Positions 24,365-33,500 of a stretch of DNA of 64,000 nucleotides are shown piece by piece. Where the stretch lies: NCBI GenBank assembly GCA_964646435.1, contig CAZYEJ010000002.1:1-64000 (forward strand). Direction: 5' to 3'. The stretch's first letter is position 1; each line of letters starts with the position of its first letter. Source of the stretch: UBA3076 sp964646435 (GTDB lineage: Bacteria; Desulfobacterota; Dissulfuribacteria; Dissulfuribacterales; UBA3076). The notes beneath the pieces are model-generated. The model was given only the letters and a program-made list of their open reading frames with translations. It had not been told where the DNA came from and searched no databases. Position numbers and translations under genes: made by a program.

Positions 24365-24615
24365 GGCTCATCTTTTCTGACCACGCCTGGGATGATTATC
24401 TCTTTTGGCAGAAAACCGATAAAAAGGTCCTTCGTCGTATCAATACCCTCATCAAAGAAACGAAACAAAATCCATTTGAGGGTATTGGAAAGCCTGAACC
24501 ACTTAAACATGCTCTTTCCGGCTACTGGTCCCGACGAATCACCGATGAACACAGGTTCGTTTACAAAGTATCTGAAAATGCAATCCATATCGCCCAGTTG
24601 CGCTACCACTATTGA
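24361..24615 (+). CDS. yoeB: YoeB-family toxin (ribosome-dependent mRNA interferase)
   Basis: An 84-residue toxin of full family length with a GTG start coupled to yefM. Visible family features are FSDHAWDDYLFWQKTDKK near the start, PFEGIGKPEPLK (general-base Glu), SRRITDEHRFVY (catalytic Arg) and the C-terminal RYHY carrying the terminal His-Tyr. YoeB binds the 70S ribosome and cuts mRNA in the A site. All catalytic residues appear intact, so the pair is probably functional. Confidence 0.93.
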   Translation: MRLIFSDHAWDDYLFWQKTDKKVLRRINTLIKETKQNPFEGIGKPEPLKHALSGYWSRRITDEHRFVYKVSENAIHIAQLRYHY

Positions 24616-24745
24616 TCATTTTGTAGCCCCAACGTGCCGGTCACTTGCGCCAAAAAACTTTCGAAATCCTTAAAAATACCAAATCTTTTCATATACCCGA
24701 GCAGTAACTAAAGACCCCGGTCTTTGGCGTCAAATGCACTGGATT

Positions 24746-25480
24746 GTGTACGCCCGGCATAGGCGTGAACTTATGAGGTTAAAGTCCTCTGTACGTGAAC
24801 CTTGCTGCCTGATTTTGAGGTTAGCAAAAGTACTAGCCGAAGGCAAGGGCGTCGCTGTGAGGCGGGGTTCGAAGGAAGCCGGAGTACAAAGCTGTGAGCC
24901 GACGAATAGAAATGTCATATAAGGCCGAGTCTCTGGGCAAGGGTCTTGAAAAAAATAAATTGGTGGAATTCGCGTCCAGATTTGCCATAGATTTAGTCGA
25001 TCTGATTGAACAAAACCGCAGGCATAACAGTGTTATGTTGAGGATTTTGCGATTGAGGATCGATTAAAGATGTGGTGAAGATGGGATGCGAAAATGCCAA
25101 ATTATTTTTTCCCAGGCCCTAAGGCAGCACAACATGTCTAAGCCCTGGATTCACAGGAGATACGGTAAATGGCGCGGATTGTTCACGTTCTTATCCAGGG
25201 AGACCTGTTTTCCATGCGGCATAATGTTGTTTCCAGTGAAACTACCGGCAGGGGCTACCGGTTCCCAAATGTCCCGGCACAGATGATGGAAAACTCTGCC
25301 TCATTTGTGAGATACGAAACAAAGATGAGCAGACAGGAAATGAATAGTGCAGCGTCATGCGAAGTAATTCGTGTGGTGTGAAAGCAGGAGTCAGCAGAGG
25401 CCATAGTAGCCCAACGCCGGGGGTAATGCCACGGACATGGTGAAGGGCCGAACATCAAGGAGAAAAAGAGGTATCCATGA
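24746..25480 (+). pseudogene. Degenerate group II intron remnant
   Basis: From GTGTACGCCCGGCATAGGCG the sequence follows the 5' domain I region common to bacterial group II introns (GAAGGCAAGGGCGTCGC, GGAAGCCGGAGTACAAAGC, CCGAGTCTCTGGGCAAGGGT). Domain I is cut off near 24940. Further on, 25340-25470 resembles the 5' part of an intron-encoded reverse transcriptase (ESAEAIVAQRRG, then EGPNIKEKKR) with stops between pieces. No reverse-transcriptase core, maturase, domain V or domain VI is visible. It is a dead fragment; its right boundary is approximate. Confidence 0.6.
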
Positions 25481-25486
25481 GGTTTA

Positions 25487-25628
25487 TTTTTTTCCGCGTC
25501 CCTTAATCTACAGTGTCGAAGATGATCGAGTTTCAATTCTATCCTTGATTCATGGAAGCCGGGATTTCACGACAGCCTGGGATAAAAAAGATAGGGAACT
25601 CGCTCCGCACGAAAACCGGAACCATTGA
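25487..25628 (+). pseudogene. C-terminal scrap of a ParE/RelE-like toxin
   Basis: The frame reads FPRPLIYSVEDDRVSILSLI followed by HGSRDFTTAW, resembling the last two strands of ParE/RelE-family toxins (YxVExDRVxILxVxHxxR). No N-terminal half or antitoxin is visible, and intron remnant sequence lies directly upstream. The stop is at 25626-25628. Confidence 0.5.
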
Positions 25629-25700
25629 TTAATCGGTTAACCGATTAACAGTAAAGATCTGACATGGTCGGTTTCTACACTTATTATCACGGGAAAGGGT

Positions 25701-26603
25701 TCAGGTGCCAAGCAAGGCCATCAATTCTTCAGGATCAAGTCTTTTGCCCAGAAGACTCACTCCCCAGTGGAGATGTGGCCCTGTGGCCCGTCCGGTGGAC
25801 CCGGCAAGACCAACAACCTGGCTTCGTTCCACTTCTTGTCCTTTTTTGACTTTATAACTGACAAGGTGCGCATAAAGGGTGTATAGACCTTTGCCATGAT
25901 CAAGGATAACTGTCTTTCCGCTTAGATAACAGTCTCTGGCCATGGTCACTTTTCCATAATTGGAGGCGAGGATAGGAGTACCTTCAGGGGCCCTTAAATC
26001 CACACCTGAGTGGGGGCTCCTGGGCTTATTATTAAATATCCGCCTGAATCCGAATGGACTGAGAATTTTGGAATTTACAGGCCAGATAAAAGGCCTTTTC
26101 CAGTAAAGCGTATTTGAAATCTTGTCACATGTTTCTCTTACGGCCTTCTGATCGTTTAGCACTCGCTCCAGAATTTTCGGGGGAAATTCCACCATGCGCT
26201 CCGGTACGGAAAGACGTTCTTCCGGGAAGTCTCTTGCCATTACCCGAACTTCGTGGGAGTAAAGGTCAGAGCCGTCAGGCCCCTGCCATTTGACAGTCAG
26301 GATGTGGGTTCCTGGCTTACAATCAAGACCTGCTCCAATGAGTACAAAATAATCCCGGCTGGATGGGTCAAGGTGGTATGGGATTTTTTTCCCAAGAAAC
26401 TTGACATCAAGGAGATCCATTTTGTCATTTATTTTTATTGTGGCCAGCGCGATTCCTCCAAGAGGGATCTTGTCAGGTTCCATACTTACCGAAACCGGAT
26501 ACGATCCAGCCTCTACCTCCAGATTGCAGCTCCAGATGGGGAAAAAACACGTCATAAAAAATATGAGCAGGCATGAGAAAAATCTTAGTTTCATTGATAT
26601 CAT
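25701..26603 (-). CDS. Periplasmic M23-family metallopeptidase
   Basis: A 300-residue exported protein. The N-terminal signal (FFSCLLIFFMTCFFPIWSC) may end in a lipobox-like Cys. A beta-rich middle is followed by a C-terminal M23/LytM domain with all zinc and catalytic positions: PHSGVDLRAPEG, YTLYAHL and GPHLHWG. It probably hydrolyses peptidoglycan cross-bridges or peptide stems in the periplasm. The start could be 26591 instead; neither ATG has a strong ribosome site. It lies 70 bases downstream of xseA and may be co-transcribed. Confidence 0.9.
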   Translation of the reverse strand: MISMKLRFFSCLLIFFMTCFFPIWSCNLEVEAGSYPVSVSMEPDKIPLGGIALATIKINDKMDLLDVKFLGKKIPYHLDPSSRDYFVLIGAGLDCKPGTHILTVKWQGPDGSDLYSHEVRVMARDFPEERLSVPERMVEFPPKILERVLNDQKAVRETCDKISNTLYWKRPFIWPVNSKILSPFGFRRIFNNKPRSPHSGVDLRAPEGTPILASNYGKVTMARDCYLSGKTVILDHGKGLYTLYAHLVSYKVKKGQEVERSQVVGLAGSTGRATGPHLHWGVSLLGKRLDPEELMALLGT

Positions 26604-26673
26604 GATGAACAGCTATCAGCTTTTAGGTATTAGTAACTTATTTGGAAAACAGCAGCAAATTAACCGCTAACAG

Positions 26674-28131
26674 CTAATCGCTTAATTCAGTTTCAGATAG
26701 TACTTTGTCCTGGTCTTTTCCTGTGGACAACACCTTGCAGATTATAGCACCCTTTTCAGGTCTTATCAGGAGACGTTCACCTTCTGCCACCTGATCAAAT
26801 CGCTTTACAAGTTTCCCCCCGGATGTCCGATAAACCAGACTGTAGCCCCTGGCAAGGACTGCAAGCGGGCTCACTGCGTTTAGCTTTCCGGACAACGTGG
26901 CAAGGGATTGGCGTTTTCTCTCAATAGAGACCGATCCGGCCCGGACCAAACGCCTTGACAGAGAGCAGGATTCGGCTTTGGCCAGGGCAAGCTGTTTTCC
27001 CGGTTCGTGTACCACGAGCCTTTCACGCAGGTTCAGGTATCCATGGGACCAGAAACCAATTTTTTCTTGCATGATCCTCAACAGCCTGGCATTAAGGTCG
27101 TCCTGTCGAAGTCTCTGCTCCACAAGTTTTCTTCTGGGATCCTTGAGTTGATGACGGAGTAATTGAACCGCCTGCTGATTGATTTTTAACCTGTTGTAAA
27201 TTGAAAGGATAATTCTCCTGGTGAGGATTGCTACCTTGTCCATCAGCTCTTCCCTGCGGGGAAAAAGGAGCTGTGCCGCTGCAGTGGGGGTGGCGGCCCT
27301 GTGATCTGCCACAAAGTCTGAAATCGTGAAATCGACCTCATGGCCTACTGCCGAGACAACAGGTATGGTACAACTGAAAATCTCCCGGGCCAGGGTCTCA
27401 TCGTTGAATGCCCGGAGATCCTCAAGCGAGCCACCTCCTCGAGTGAGCAGTATAACATCACCTTTCTCAGCAACATGTTGGGCAATTCTCAGAGAATCAA
27501 TTATTTCTCCTGAGGCCCCTTCTCCCTGAACACTTGCCGGGCAGAGTACGATGTTTGCCCCTGGATAGCGTCCCTTGGCATTCCGGATAAAGTCATGGAT
27601 TGCAGCGCCGGTTGGGGATGTGATAACAAAGACCCTTTGCGGAAGCAGTAGAAGCGGCAGCTTATGCTCAGGAGAAAAAAGGCCCTCTTTTTCCAGGCGT
27701 GCCTTTAGCTGTTCAAAGGCCAGTTGAAGAGCCCCCTCTCCCTTTGGTTCAACGGTTTCCGCCACCAACTGGAGATCGCCCCTGCCGGTATAGATATTGA
27801 GCCTCCCGAAACAGATCACGTACTGGCCGTCCTCCAGCTCAAAAGGGAGGCGGGCAGCCTGGGACTTGAACAGCACGGCCTTGATCTGGGACCGATTATC
27901 CTTCAAGGTGAAATAGCAATGGCCTGATGAAGGCTGTCGTAAATTTGATATCTCTCCTTCCACCCACAGGATATCAAAATCGAGGTCCAATCTGTCCTGG
28001 ACCTTGGCTAAAAGATCCGAGACCTGCCAGACATGTCTGACAGAAGGAGGAGATTCCCGATTAATGTCGGGAGAGATAACACCTTCCAGGGCGGAAGGGG
28101 GAAACAGATTTTTGAGGGAATCTTCTATCAT
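26674..28131 (-). CDS. xseA: Exodeoxyribonuclease VII large subunit
   Basis: A 485-residue XseA. The N-terminal OB-fold (LWVEGEISNLRQPSSGHCYF, TLKDNRSQIKAVLF) is followed by the catalytic domain with SPTGAAIHDF, LLTRGGGSLEDL and SAVGHEVDFT, and a long C-terminal coiled region. With XseB it degrades single-stranded DNA from both ends. The small subunit gene xseB, usually immediately downstream, is not here: an M23 peptidase follows instead. Confidence 0.95.
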   Translation of the reverse strand: MIEDSLKNLFPPSALEGVISPDINRESPPSVRHVWQVSDLLAKVQDRLDLDFDILWVEGEISNLRQPSSGHCYFTLKDNRSQIKAVLFKSQAARLPFELEDGQYVICFGRLNIYTGRGDLQLVAETVEPKGEGALQLAFEQLKARLEKEGLFSPEHKLPLLLLPQRVFVITSPTGAAIHDFIRNAKGRYPGANIVLCPASVQGEGASGEIIDSLRIAQHVAEKGDVILLTRGGGSLEDLRAFNDETLAREIFSCTIPVVSAVGHEVDFTISDFVADHRAATPTAAAQLLFPRREELMDKVAILTRRIILSIYNRLKINQQAVQLLRHQLKDPRRKLVEQRLRQDDLNARLLRIMQEKIGFWSHGYLNLRERLVVHEPGKQLALAKAESCSLSRRLVRAGSVSIERKRQSLATLSGKLNAVSPLAVLARGYSLVYRTSGGKLVKRFDQVAEGERLLIRPEKGAIICKVLSTGKDQDKVLSETELSD

Positions 28132-28381
28132 GGTAATCTGGAGTATAAATGATTAATCTGTGCTAAGGAACGTACAATAAATAACTTGAACAAATTAATG
28201 TCTTTTTTGCCGTCTTCTTCGTTGCTCGTCGATCACATAACCCGTTATGCTCGCTCCTCGCGCCTTGAATACAACAAAAAATCCTGTTAATTTTTGTTCA
28301 ACTTATTTCTCTCCCGTTCCTAAGTCAAAACATACCACAGCCGAACATGGGCAAAATGAGATTCCTCACGCACTGTGGATA

Positions 28382-29140
28382 TTAATCTTTTTCCTCTGGA
28401 ATTGTATCAATAGAGGCAAATTTAGGTTCATGAAGCGGGAGCAGTATTTCGGCCATATCTTTAACTTTTAGCATTATGTCATATGCCTCATATGCATTGA
28501 CAAGGGTCCCGGGCGGGATAACATCCATCTCCATTGCAGTTATCTCTTTTGGGGGATAGAAGTTTTCCATGATTACACAGAATCCAGTTATGGCCGCCCG
28601 CCCTTGAGAGGTATCTATCAGTACCGTTAACCCTCCTTCCGTATGAGCCGGCGTATGGATGACACGGATACCCGGAAGAATTTCCTCACCTCCGGTTACC
28701 GTTTTGATCTGCCCGGCCTCTTCCACGTCCAGAATATAATCTTCCAGATATCGAAAATCCAGGGGATGGGGATTGTGTACTCGCTCCAGTTCTTTCTCAT
28801 GCACATAGAATGTGGCGTTAGTGCACTTGTAATCGTTTTCGCAGTGATCGTTGTGTAAATGGGTATGGATAACGATGTCGATAGATTCCGGGGTCAGACC
28901 CCAGAGGCCCAGCCCTTCCTCAAATTTATAGATCTTTCCTCCAATGGATTTTTCTCTGTCCTCAGATTGCAGCGGACTCATCTCTCCCGTATCTACCAGG
29001 ACCTTCCGGTCGCCACCTTCCAGATACCAGCAATAGATAGGTATGGTATAAAGTTGTCCATAGCCATGTTGATAGGTCATCATACCTTTGTCAAAGATCT
29101 TTGTTCCCATCACAATAGGATGTATTTTGTACTGACTCAT
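28382..29140 (-). CDS. Metallo-beta-lactamase-fold hydrolase (AHL lactonase-like)
   Basis: A 252-residue protein with the binuclear metal motif HTHLHNDHCEN (about 115-125), an early DTGEMSP strand, HTPAHTEGG and a late LPLHEPKF. This order matches the N-acyl homoserine lactonase-like branch. The usual bridging Asp segment reads AAITGFCV here, with no Asp, so metal geometry or substrate may differ. AGAGGTG precedes the ATG. It is a single gene; its substrate is unknown. Confidence 0.8.
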   Translation of the reverse strand: MSQYKIHPIVMGTKIFDKGMMTYQHGYGQLYTIPIYCWYLEGGDRKVLVDTGEMSPLQSEDREKSIGGKIYKFEEGLGLWGLTPESIDIVIHTHLHNDHCENDYKCTNATFYVHEKELERVHNPHPLDFRYLEDYILDVEEAGQIKTVTGGEEILPGIRVIHTPAHTEGGLTVLIDTSQGRAAITGFCVIMENFYPPKEITAMEMDVIPPGTLVNAYEAYDIMLKVKDMAEILLPLHEPKFASIDTIPEEKD

Positions 29141-29916
29141 ATTTCACCTCTATAATCCCTGATTCTAACCTAAATTGAGCGATTAGCTGTCAGCCATTAG
29201 CGTTTAGCTTTGAAAAAGCGTTGTAAACATAGGCATCCTTCATTCACCTCTTTACACTTTTTTTCGAAAAAGCGTGTATTGTCGAATTGAATGCCGATGT
29301 CAAAACTGGAAATTTGAAATTAGGTAACACATCTACATCTTTAGTGTTTTTTCTAGTTTCCAGTTTCCGATTTCACTACCAAAATACAAGATCAACAAAG
29401 TGTAAACTACTTTTAATCTGTCGTGAAGGATACCTAAACATATCTCAAATCTTCACTGTGAATAAAAGCGGCCTTTCAGAAAAAATCGGAACACTCCTTA
29501 AGCAACGAATTGCCCAAATCTCAGACATAGTCAGACTTCTTGTGAAACCAAAAAAAATAGATTGAATGGTTATCACCCAATGGCGTGAAGATGGTCAGCA
29601 GATGTAGTTGAATTTGATATTAGCTGAAAAATGTTGTAAAAAGGCGTGCACAGCAGCCTTTTGCCTTTTTCGGAACTTTACCGTGAAAATACTTTTTGAA
29701 TTAGCCACCCCAGTACCATCTACCGGAGCTACAGGGCAGGCAGACCCACACGAATACACAGACAATTCATCTGCTGGTGTGTTCACCAATGTGGATAAGG
29801 TCTTTTGTCTGTGTTCGTCTGTGTGTGTCGAGCGAGCATAGCGAGCGGGTGGCAAATTTTCATGCTCGGGGGTGACGAAAGGCCTCATCATAAACGTTTA
29901 GTTTGGTAAATATCAT
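29141..29916. other. Gene-free, repeat-rich region
   Basis: A 92-codon frame at 29287-29565 has no family resemblance and lies in repeat-like DNA. The region contains an AGCGATTAGCTG-type repeat (29176 on), the GTGTAAACTACTTTT motif shared with 21913, and at 29697-29790 a stretch similar in inverted orientation to 22112-22200. I see no gene that can be supported. Confidence 0.4.
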
Positions 29917-30528
29917 ATGGTCCCACCACCTGACCGCATATTGATCCAACGAACTGCAGATATAGTGCAGAAAGGTGGAGTGGTAGCCTTTCCCACAGAG
30001 ACGAGCTATGGGCTTGGGGCCTCAATAAAACACATCGATGCCCTTGAACGAATCTATATAATCAAAAAAAGGCCAAGGCACAAACCACTTTTGATCATCA
30101 TTTCAGATACTGCGGATCTCCTCCATCTGGTCAGCCGGGTTCCGCCAGCAGCAGTTACCTTGATGGAGCGCTTCTGGCCGGGTCCCTTGACCCTGCTTTT
30201 GCCGGCTAAACCCGGGCTACCATGGCCACTTTGTGCAGATACAGCCAAAGTGGGTGTAAGAATCTCCAGCCATTCATGGGCACATTCCCTGGTACAAACC
30301 CTAGGGAATCCCATGACCGCAACCAGTGCAAACCTCTCAAAACACCCCGCCACTTATAAGGCCGAGGAAGTTGCGGATCAGTTACGATCTTGTCCCCCTG
30401 ACTATATACTGGACGGGGGCCCCACATCCGGAGGGGCACCATCCACGATCATCGATGTATGTACTGACCCTCCTGAAATCGTACGGGAAGGGGCAATTAG
30501 CCCGAAATATATGGATCTGTACGGTTAG
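29917..30528 (+). CDS. L-threonylcarbamoyladenylate synthase (Sua5/YciO/YrdC)
   Basis: A 203-residue YrdC-fold enzyme. It shows GGVVAFPTETSYGLGA, IKKRPRHKPLLIII (the K-R-P-x-x-K-P-L signature), FWPGPLTLLLP, VGVRISSH and TATSANLS. It makes the threonylcarbamoyl-AMP used for t6A37 of tRNAs decoding ANN codons. The size is that of the short TsaC-like form without the C-terminal Sua5 domain. It is followed by mltG after a repeat-filled spacer. Confidence 0.92.
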   Translation: MVPPPDRILIQRTADIVQKGGVVAFPTETSYGLGASIKHIDALERIYIIKKRPRHKPLLIIISDTADLLHLVSRVPPAAVTLMERFWPGPLTLLLPAKPGLPWPLCADTAKVGVRISSHSWAHSLVQTLGNPMTATSANLSKHPATYKAEEVADQLRSCPPDYILDGGPTSGGAPSTIIDVCTDPPEIVREGAISPKYMDLYG

Positions 30529-30536
30529 CTATTAGC

Positions 30537-30716
30537 TGTAATGATACAGGATGTTTTAACTATTACAAACTTTTACCTTGTTGAACGCAGCTTTGCTGCC
30601 CCCTTTGGGGATTCAACAGGGTGAACCCATTGGGTGTTATTTCTGATTAACGTAATGCCCTATTTTTTCAAAGCTAAACGCTAATGGCGAACAGCTAATC
30701 GCTCAATTTAGGCAAT
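30537..30716 (+). repeat. Dispersed spacer repeat, long copy with cloverleaf insert
   Basis: The spacer shares most of its sequence with 33938-34055: TTACAAA-TTTTACC, TGGTGTTATTTCT-ATTAACGTAATGCCC, CAAAGCTAAACGCTAATGGC and the GCGATTAGC motif. This copy has about 48 extra bases (about 30578-30625), including a 40-base unit that folds as a perfect three-way junction: stem TGTTGAA/TTCAACA, hairpins GCAGC-TTT-GCTGC and CCCC-TTT-GGGG. Confidence 0.6.
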
Positions 30717-31784
30717 ATGCGCATAATACGTGAATTTTGGTTACCTGTTTTACTCTATTTAGTTTTTCTGTCCGGTTATCAGATCTGGAAAGAATATACG
30801 TTGCCTGTTTCGGAAACAGGCAAAAATAAGATCATATTAATTCCCACAAGGAGCACCTTTTCCTCAGTAGCACAACAACTTAAAACAGAAGGTTTAATCA
30901 AATCCAAGAGGGCATTTTATTGCTTGGCCTGGTGGGAAAATGCAACAACCAGAATCAAGGCAGGAGAATATGAGCTCTCTCCAACTCAAACTCCTGCAGA
31001 GATCCTGGATTGCCTGATCCAGGGAAAAATCCGCCAATATATGGTTACCATCCCCGAGGGCTATAACCTGTTTCAAATAGATGACCTTCTTGCAAGTGCA
31101 AAATTGATATCAAACGATTCATTTCTCAATGTGGCAAGAGACAAAAACATCTTAAGAACTTTGGGCATAAAGGCTGATAGCGCTGAGGGCTATGTTTATC
31201 CTGACACCTATCAATTAACCAAGGACGCCACGGCTCGTGAGATGCTCCGCACCTTCGTTAATCGTTTCTGGGAAGTATGGAATTCAGAAGGATTTAGCCG
31301 CAGAACGGAAGAATTGGATGTCGAAGTCCACGATATAGTGACCCTTGCTTCCATAGTGGAAAAAGAGGCCATGCGGTCAAGAGAAATGCCGCTAATTGCT
31401 TCCGTATTCTGGAATCGCTTGAAAAAAAACATGCCGCTCCAGGCAGATCCAACTGTCCACTATGGAATACTTGTGGAAACCAAGGTAAAAAAGCGCCGTC
31501 TCAGGTGGAAAGATTTAAGAAAAAGGACTCCCTATAACACTTACGTAAGCAGAGGTCTTCCCAAGGGACCGATTTCAAACCCGGGCAAGGAATCCATCAT
31601 AGCGACTCTCTATCCATCAAAAAAGAATTATCTCTATTTCGTTTCACGAAATAACGGGACACATTGTTTTTCCCGGACCCTGGCTGAACACAACAGGGCC
31701 GTAAATCAATACCAACGCCGGCCTAAACACCGACCCATAAAAAAAACCCCTACTGATTCAACACAAACTACTCCCCCACTTTGA
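30717..31784 (+). CDS. mltG: Endolytic murein transglycosylase MltG
   Basis: A 355-residue membrane-anchored lytic transglycosylase. One N-terminal transmembrane helix (LPVLLYLVFLSGYQIW) precedes a LysM-like region (VTIPEGYNLFQIDDLL) and the YceG catalytic domain, with the catalytic Glu in LASIVEKEA and PLQADPTVHYG and NTYVSRGLPKGPISNPG. MltG cuts nascent glycan strands to end their elongation. It directly precedes the dcw cluster. The C-terminal tail is basic, Pro/Thr-rich and dispensable-looking. Confidence 0.93.
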   Translation: MRIIREFWLPVLLYLVFLSGYQIWKEYTLPVSETGKNKIILIPTRSTFSSVAQQLKTEGLIKSKRAFYCLAWWENATTRIKAGEYELSPTQTPAEILDCLIQGKIRQYMVTIPEGYNLFQIDDLLASAKLISNDSFLNVARDKNILRTLGIKADSAEGYVYPDTYQLTKDATAREMLRTFVNRFWEVWNSEGFSRRTEELDVEVHDIVTLASIVEKEAMRSREMPLIASVFWNRLKKNMPLQADPTVHYGILVETKVKKRRLRWKDLRKRTPYNTYVSRGLPKGPISNPGKESIIATLYPSKKNYLYFVSRNNGTHCFSRTLAEHNRAVNQYQRRPKHRPIKKTPTDSTQTTPPL

Positions 31785-32083
31785 ACCACCACCCCTTTCA
31801 CTTTTAATCGCCGGATAAAAATCAAAAAAACTTTTTCAAAATATTCAAGTAGATGACACTTGTTTCCGATAAAAAAATTAGAGATAATTTATATATCTCT
31901 GGCTCAATTTTCAAGAATCATCATTTTTAAAAGCAAATTATAGAAAAAGGAAGAAAAGCACAGTTTCTATTATATAACATATTGATATTTTATGGTTAAA
32001 TTATCTCTTAATTCTCTTGACATGCAACCATTTATTAAAATATATAGGTATATAGTGGAATAAAGTAGGACAAAGGGGTAAAA
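31785..32083 (+). promoter_or_regulatory. mra promoter and MraZ operator
   Basis: The region from mltG to mraZ is AT-rich and gene-free. A perfect -35 TTGACA at 32017-32022 is followed by TATATA at 32041-32046 (18-bp spacer). Immediately downstream, three boxes at exact 10-bp period (AGTGGAATAA 32054, AGTAGGACAA 32064, AGGGGTAAAA 32074) match the TGGGN-N5 direct repeats bound by MraZ in other bacteria. The last box overlaps the mraZ ribosome site, fitting autorepression. Confidence 0.65.
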
Positions 32084-32086
32084 GCA

Positions 32087-32536
32087 ATGTTTAGAGGACG
32101 GTCGGCCCATGTCTTGGATGCCAAGGGCCGTCTTAGCATTCCAGCCCGTTTTAGAGAGTTCTTGCAGGCAAAATACGATGGCCGGTTGATAGTCACCAAC
32201 CTGCCCTCTTGCCTCGCAGCTTACCCTTTTGAGGAATGGCGAAAGATAGAAGAACATTTCAGCCGGTTCCAATTTGGACCTCCTGAAGTCGTAGCCTTTA
32301 AAAGATATTTGTTGGGAGCAGCAGCGGAGTGTTCCCTGGATGGCCAGGGGAGAATATTGATACCCTTGAAGCTCCGTGAAGAGGCGGGACTGACCAGGGA
32401 TGTGGTTCTCTCGGGTATGCTTACTTATTTCGAAATATCAAACAAAGATAACTTAAACAAAGAATTGCAAAAAACGAGGGATAACTTTGACCAGTACAGC
32501 AGCGACATCACCGCTAAATTCGGAATTAGTGGCTAG
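32087..32536 (+). CDS. mraZ: Transcriptional regulator MraZ
   Basis: A 149-residue protein with two SpoVT/AbrB-like MraZ halves, each with the D-x-x-G-R signature: LDAKGRLSIPARFRE near residue 10 and LDGQGRILIPLKLRE near 84. It forms rings that bind spaced TGGGN boxes and usually represses the division cluster. It is the first gene of the cluster and lies just behind its own presumed operator. The short C-terminal tail is polar. Confidence 0.95.
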   Translation: MFRGRSAHVLDAKGRLSIPARFREFLQAKYDGRLIVTNLPSCLAAYPFEEWRKIEEHFSRFQFGPPEVVAFKRYLLGAAAECSLDGQGRILIPLKLREEAGLTRDVVLSGMLTYFEISNKDNLNKELQKTRDNFDQYSSDITAKFGISG

Positions 32537-32546
32537 AAAGGAGACC

Positions 32547-33455
32547 GTGCATTGCCCTGTAATGGTCACAGAAGTGCTGGATGGTCTGTCGTTGAAGCCA
32601 GGCGGGGTCTATGTTGATGCAACACTGGGCATGGGAGGCCATACAGAGGCCATGCTGTCAAGATGCCCTGAAGTCAAAATGGTCCTTGGCCTTGACTGTG
32701 ACACAGAGGCCTTAGAACAGTCCAAATCCAGATTGGCCCTATTTGGTGACAAGGTTCGATTCGTTCACAGCAATTTTATCCATCTCCATGATGTTCTTTT
32801 ATTCAATAGAATAGGGCAAGTTGATGGGATACTCATGGATCTTGGAATCTCAAGCTTCCATCTGGAGAATAGCAGGAGGGGCTTCAGCTTTTCCAGGGAC
32901 GAACCTCTTGACATGCGCATGGATTCTTCCACCCCTGGTGCAGTGACTGCTGCTGACATGGTCAACAAGCTTCCGGTCGAAAGATTGACCGAGCTTATCC
33001 AAACATACGGGGAAGAGAGATGGGCAAAGAGAATCGCCAAACGCATATATGACAGGCGGGAAACAGCCCCGATTCTGACCTCAGCGGAATTGGCGGAAGT
33101 GGTTGCCCATGCCATTCCCAGAAAATACCATCCACGCCGAATTCATCCTGCCACACGGACCTTCCAGGCGCTCAGGATCGCAGTGAACCGAGAGCTCGAC
33201 AACCTTAAAGAGGCCCTTGGCTCACTCCCGTCTTGCCTGAGACCGGAAGGACGACTGTGTATTATCTCTTTTCATTCCCTGGAGGACCGTCTGGTAAAAA
33301 TCGCTTTCAGAGAAGATAACAGACTGAAACCCTTAACTAAAAAACCACTGGTACCAAGCCCTGAAGAAATGCACAGTAATCCCAGAGCCAGAAGTGCCAA
33401 GCTGAGAATTGCTCAATGTGTGGAGCCCGACGCTACACAGTTAAAATTAACATAA
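32547..33455 (+). CDS. rsmH: 16S rRNA m4C1402 methyltransferase RsmH (MraW)
   Basis: The enzyme methylates N4 of C1402 in 16S rRNA. Seen are HCPVMVTEVLDGL at the start, the SAM motif VDATLGMGGHTEAML, DGILMDLGISSFHLE, RGFSFSRDEPLDMRMD and the C-terminal ISFHSLEDRLVK. The start is uncertain. GTG 32547 retains the conserved H-x-P-V segment but has GGAG only 3 bases away. TTG 32487, overlapping mraZ, has a better spaced GAGGG. From GTG the protein has 302 residues. Confidence 0.93.
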   Translation: MHCPVMVTEVLDGLSLKPGGVYVDATLGMGGHTEAMLSRCPEVKMVLGLDCDTEALEQSKSRLALFGDKVRFVHSNFIHLHDVLLFNRIGQVDGILMDLGISSFHLENSRRGFSFSRDEPLDMRMDSSTPGAVTAADMVNKLPVERLTELIQTYGEERWAKRIAKRIYDRRETAPILTSAELAEVVAHAIPRKYHPRRIHPATRTFQALRIAVNRELDNLKEALGSLPSCLRPEGRLCIISFHSLEDRLVKIAFREDNRLKPLTKKPLVPSPEEMHSNPRARSAKLRIAQCVEPDATQLKLT

Positions 33456-33500
33456 CTACCCTTGAGCCTCTTGCCGGGACCTGCTCTGGGAGGGAGAAAA

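Noticed and set aside
29287..29565. Plus-strand frame of 92 codons
   Set aside because: It begins in repeat-like sequence, has no ribosome site or recognisable domain, and lies in a gene-poor repeat region.
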